Shown here piece after piece: positions 61,138-64,000 of a stretch of DNA of 64,000 bases. The notes beneath the pieces were generated by a model. It saw nothing but the letters and a program-made list of their open reading frames with translations. It had not been told where the DNA came from and made no database searches. The DNA is from Bacteriovorax sp. PP10 (GTDB lineage Bacteria; Bdellovibrionota; Bacteriovoracia; Bacteriovoracales; Bacteriovoracaceae): NCBI RefSeq assembly GCF_035013165.1, contig NZ_JAYGJQ010000002.1, forward strand, positions 372,001-436,000. The letters are read 5' to 3'. The number at the start of each line of letters is the position of its first letter. The first letter of the stretch is position 1. The position numbers and the translations under genes are program-made.

Positions 61138-64000
61138 ATGCGCACACTAAAGTTATATTTACTTATATTTTGTTTATCGCTCTGGTCTTGTAAGTCCAGC
61201 GTTGATGTTAAGATGCCATTGACTACCTCTGGTAAAGTTTCCGTATCTAATATTCAAATTATTGATCATCAAATTATTATCACTGGAGTGAACTTAAACT
61301 CAGTTGTAAATTTTCAAGTGAAAGATGGATCAACATTAACTTCAACTCAGATTGAATCAAAAACAAATACAAAACTTGTAGCGAACACTTTAAGCAATAT
61401 AACTTTTGCTGCCGGAAAATTGTTAGACTTTGTTTTGTCAGACGCCAGTGCTGCTTCAACATTCGTTGTGAACTTTTCATTATGTGATGCCGTCTTTAAC
61501 GGAAGAGGTTTTGATTGCTCAATAACAGCGCAGGAAGGAGATGTCCTGACTTTTAATAGTTCAAATCATAAGTGGGAACCTCGTGCGCTTAATTTAAGTG
61601 GCCTTCAGTATAGAGGAACGTGGGATGCAACTGACGTTGCCGGATTTCCATCGGGTGCTGTTGGTGGTGACTATTACATTGTTAATGTAGAAACTACTGG
61701 TGGTGGGACTCATTATAATATTGGAGACTGGATTGTTTACAGTACGGCGCTTGGAACATTCGAGCACGTAAGAAATTCAGTTTCAAAACAAGAAGGGGAT
61801 TACAGTCTCACTCAATTATCAGACGTTGATTTATCAAGCCCAGCTCCGACAAATGGAATGGTTTTAAAATACAATAGCGCAACTTCAACATGGATACCAG
61901 GAACTGTCACAGCTGGTGGTAGTGGAACAGTCACAACTGTATCAGTTACACCGCCATTAATTGTTGCGACAGCAACGACTACGCCGGCACTTTCGATTTC
62001 TCAAGCAAGCACTTCGACTAATGGATATTTATCTTCTGCTGATTGGAATACTTTTAATACCAAAGAAGCTGCGCTACCTACTGGTGGAACAGCTGCACAA
62101 TATTTACGTGGAGATAAAACTCTCGCAACATTAAATACATCTGTCGTTCCTGAAAGTGGAGCACTGTATTTTACAGAGGCGCGTGCACGTGCCACTTTGA
62201 TTACTGGATTTGATAATACTCTTGTGGGTGCGATTGCTGCTGGTGATTCTATTGTGCAGGCATTTGGAAAAACCCAAAACCAGATCAACACTCTTTCTGG
62301 TGGTGGATCAAATTATTTAGTAAAAAATTCTACTGATACGCTTTCTGGTGCCGTGACATTAACTGGTACGGTCGATGCGACAAGCTTAGGTGATATTAAA
62401 GTTAATGGAACTCCGTTTGGATTAACATCTGCTGTAAGTCAGTCGTATGTGAATACAGCGGTGGCCACAAAACTTGATAAGACAGCAGGTGGAACAGTTG
62501 CCGGTTCTGTAAGTCTTGATACTGATTTAAAAATGAAAGGATCGACAAGTGCAAACTATATAACAGTAAGAGCACATGCAACGAGCGGAGCATATAATTT
62601 TGTATTGCCATCATCTGGTGGAACAAATGGATATGTTTTATCAACTGATGGTGCAGGAAATACATCGTGGATTGCAGCGGGTGGAGGCGGTGGTGCCGTA
62701 TCGAGTGTTAACACTCAAACAGGTGCAGTTGTTTTAACAACTGATAATATCGCACAAGGCTCGACTAATTTATATTACACCAATGCCAATGCACTAGGGA
62801 CGACGATTACTGCTCCGACATTAACGAACTCGACAATCGCAACGTCAGATACAATTCAAGTTGCGTTTGGAAAACTTCAAGCACAACTTAATAATGTGGT
62901 TTCACAAACACTTACTGGACTTGCGGCAGGATCAAATACTGTAATTGCAGCAGGGGATACACTACTAGTGGCCCTGGCAAATCTTCAGGCGCAAATTACA
63001 AATCAAGGAACAAGTAAGGCCGATAAAACTAACGGTGCACAGGCGATTACGGCCTCAAGCTTAACGGCAACAACTGTTACAGCGACAAACTTAAGCGTTG
63101 CGAATCCACCACTTGTTGGAGCAGATGCTGCTAACAAAACATATGTAGATAATTCGGTGACCGCTCTTGGTGTGTGGAATAAAGGAGCAAGTAGTTCACT
63201 GAACTACACTGCAGGATCTGTCGGCGTTGGTACGAGTACTCCTGGACAACAATTAAGTGTCGCAGATACCTTCTCAATTACGAATGCATCAGGAACGCAG
63301 TATTTATTGATGGGGAATCAAAACTCTACCGGAGCAAACCATCCTGCGATTATTCGTTCTTCTAATGGAACAGTTGAAATGGGATCTGGTACTTCATGGA
63401 CTGGAACAGGTGGAACTTTTACTTCTAAATTTTACATGAAAGACAATGGTGATGTTGGACTTGGTTATACTCCGTGGAATGATTTTGGAGTTTATCGTGC
63501 GAACTCAGAAGCAGTGGCAGACATCATTAGTGATAACACGAGCACAAACACTGCAAGATATCCTGCTATCAGAGTTTTAAATTATGCTGGATCACCTTCA
63601 ACTGGTAATGCTGGTAATCCTTCTTTTTCTTTGATTAACATGCGAGGTAACACTTCTGTAAGTGCTCCGCTTAGATCAGGAGAAACAATTGGTGCTTTCA
63701 GCTTTAATGGTAGTGCAGATACAGCTGGAAATTATAATGAAGGGGCCGCGATCTGGGCAAATGCTACAGAATTATTTTCATCTACAGCTGCTGGAACTAA
63801 TCTAACTTTCTACACTGCCGGTAATGGTACTAAAATCGCAGTGCAAAGAATGATCGTTGATCAGAATGGAAATGTTGGTATCGGGTCAACGACAACTCCT
63901 GCTGCAAAACTTGATGTTGCCGGTGAAGTTAAATTCGGTAATACATCTTCAACTTGTAATGCAGCTAATGAAGGACAACAACGTTATAACTCAGGAACGA
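61138..64000 (+). CDS. Trimeric-fibre-like surface lipoprotein, 3' end cut by window edge
   Basis: Open from the ATG at 61138 to the window edge, at least 954 residues. The N-terminus MRTLKLYLLIFCLSLWSC is a lipoprotein signal (LWSC). The rest is Thr/Ser/Ala/Gly-rich and repetitive, with phage-tail-fibre-type units such as SVNTQTGAVVLTTDNIAQGS, NLYYTNANALGTT, LYFTEARARATL and GNVGIGSTTTPAAKLDVAGE, the last also found before chaperone-type fibre tips. Similar lipid-anchored chimeric fibres (the mosaic adhesive trimer proteins) are reported in Bdellovibrio for recognising prey. No ribosome site is visible before the ATG; a TGTTACTAT box ends 8 bases upstream, allowing a leaderless transcript. 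The true C-terminal tip is outside the window. Confidence 0.75.
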   Translation, partial: MRTLKLYLLIFCLSLWSCKSSVDVKMPLTTSGKVSVSNIQIIDHQIIITGVNLNSVVNFQVKDGSTLTSTQIESKTNTKLVANTLSNITFAAGKLLDFVLSDASAASTFVVNFSLCDAVFNGRGFDCSITAQEGDVLTFNSSNHKWEPRALNLSGLQYRGTWDATDVAGFPSGAVGGDYYIVNVETTGGGTHYNIGDWIVYSTALGTFEHVRNSVSKQEGDYSLTQLSDVDLSSPAPTNGMVLKYNSATSTWIPGTVTAGGSGTVTTVSVTPPLIVATATTTPALSISQASTSTNGYLSSADWNTFNTKEAALPTGGTAAQYLRGDKTLATLNTSVVPESGALYFTEARARATLITGFDNTLVGAIAAGDSIVQAFGKTQNQINTLSGGGSNYLVKNSTDTLSGAVTLTGTVDATSLGDIKVNGTPFGLTSAVSQSYVNTAVATKLDKTAGGTVAGSVSLDTDLKMKGSTSANYITVRAHATSGAYNFVLPSSGGTNGYVLSTDGAGNTSWIAAGGGGGAVSSVNTQTGAVVLTTDNIAQGSTNLYYTNANALGTTITAPTLTNSTIATSDTIQVAFGKLQAQLNNVVSQTLTGLAAGSNTVIAAGDTLLVALANLQAQITNQGTSKADKTNGAQAITASSLTATTVTATNLSVANPPLVGADAANKTYVDNSVTALGVWNKGASSSLNYTAGSVGVGTSTPGQQLSVADTFSITNASGTQYLLMGNQNSTGANHPAIIRSSNGTVEMGSGTSWTGTGGTFTSKFYMKDNGDVGLGYTPWNDFGVYRANSEAVADIISDNTSTNTARYPAIRVLNYAGSPSTGNAGNPSFSLINMRGNTSVSAPLRSGETIGAFSFNGSADTAGNYNEGAAIWANATELFSSTAAGTNLTFYTAGNGTKIAVQRMIVDQNGNVGIGSTTTPAAKLDVAGEVKFGNTSSTCNAANEGQQRYNSGT

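Noticed and set aside
1-64000. CRISPR arrays, tRNA/rRNA genes, insertion sequences, prophage
   Set aside because: I looked for regularly spaced repeats, transposase or integrase motifs, and tRNA-like cloverleaf sequence in the gaps and saw none. The fibre-like protein has a lipoprotein signal and no phage neighbours, so I do not call a prophage.

Overview
The window looks like a chromosomal segment of an AT-rich Gram-negative bacterium, most likely a member of the Bdellovibrionota/Bacteriovoracia (predatory lineage). This is an inference. It rests on very many secreted proteins and lipoproteins, several lipoproteins whose lipobox ends in Asn-Gln-Cys, a long trimeric-fibre-like lipoprotein at the right edge, and a complete outer-membrane biogenesis set (kdsD, lnt, an LspA-like protein). 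I see no phage, insertion sequence, CRISPR array, rRNA or tRNA gene. Genes are closely packed, and most convergent pairs share a symmetric hairpin terminator or even overlap.

Layout. 1-6.1 kb: a truncated lipoprotein gene, a divergent 1452-residue lipoprotein, and a small secreted protein. 6.3-15.5 kb: the most unusual region, two divergent operons. The leftward one encodes a monoheme protein, a lipoprotein, a Tat-exported DUF1501-like protein, a diheme-type lipoprotein and an LspA-like protein with a HAMP-like tail. The rightward one encodes a CxxCH outer-membrane-type protein, a second barrel-like protein, a YceI protein and a CxxCH lipoprotein. Together they look like a cell-surface redox or metabolite-processing system that I cannot match to a named pathway. 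15.6-19.2 kb: secreted proteins, including an exo/endonuclease/phosphatase-fold protein, then a YqeY protein. 19.5-25.1 kb: metG-leuS, then coaD with a flavodoxin-fold oxidoreductase and a tiny HEXXH protein. 25.1-29.8 kb: a tandemly duplicated family of cysteine-repeat secreted proteins whose duplication carried along the 3' end of tcdA. 30.2-32.5 kb: coaX-panB-(ketol-acid reductoisomerase-like), a pantothenate/CoA operon.

32.6-41.9 kb: an aminotransferase IV, yacG, an inositol-phosphatase-like enzyme, a membrane coiled-coil protein, a HEAT-like secreted protein, kdsD, lnt, a zinc-ribbon membrane protein and a secreted subtilase. 42-47 kb: a DksA/TraR-type protein, mltG, a RuvX/YqgF protein and a CHASE3-PAS-HK-REC-Hpt hybrid kinase. 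47.3-53.3 kb: a housekeeping operon rho-DUF1385-prfA-prmC-murA-HIT. 53.4-61.1 kb: lipoproteins, an ABC-F ATPase, a YkgJ-type protein, a methyltransferase, an ArsC/Spx-like protein and a DTW-domain protein. 61.1 kb to the right edge: a truncated fibre-like surface lipoprotein.

Themes. (1) Envelope lipoproteins and the enzymes that mature them occur together. (2) Translation and CoA genes sit in conserved-looking operons. (3) Several start sites have their Shine-Dalgarno sequence buried in a perfect hairpin. (4) Convergent genes overlap, in one case with a terminator inside the coding sequence of the opposing gene.
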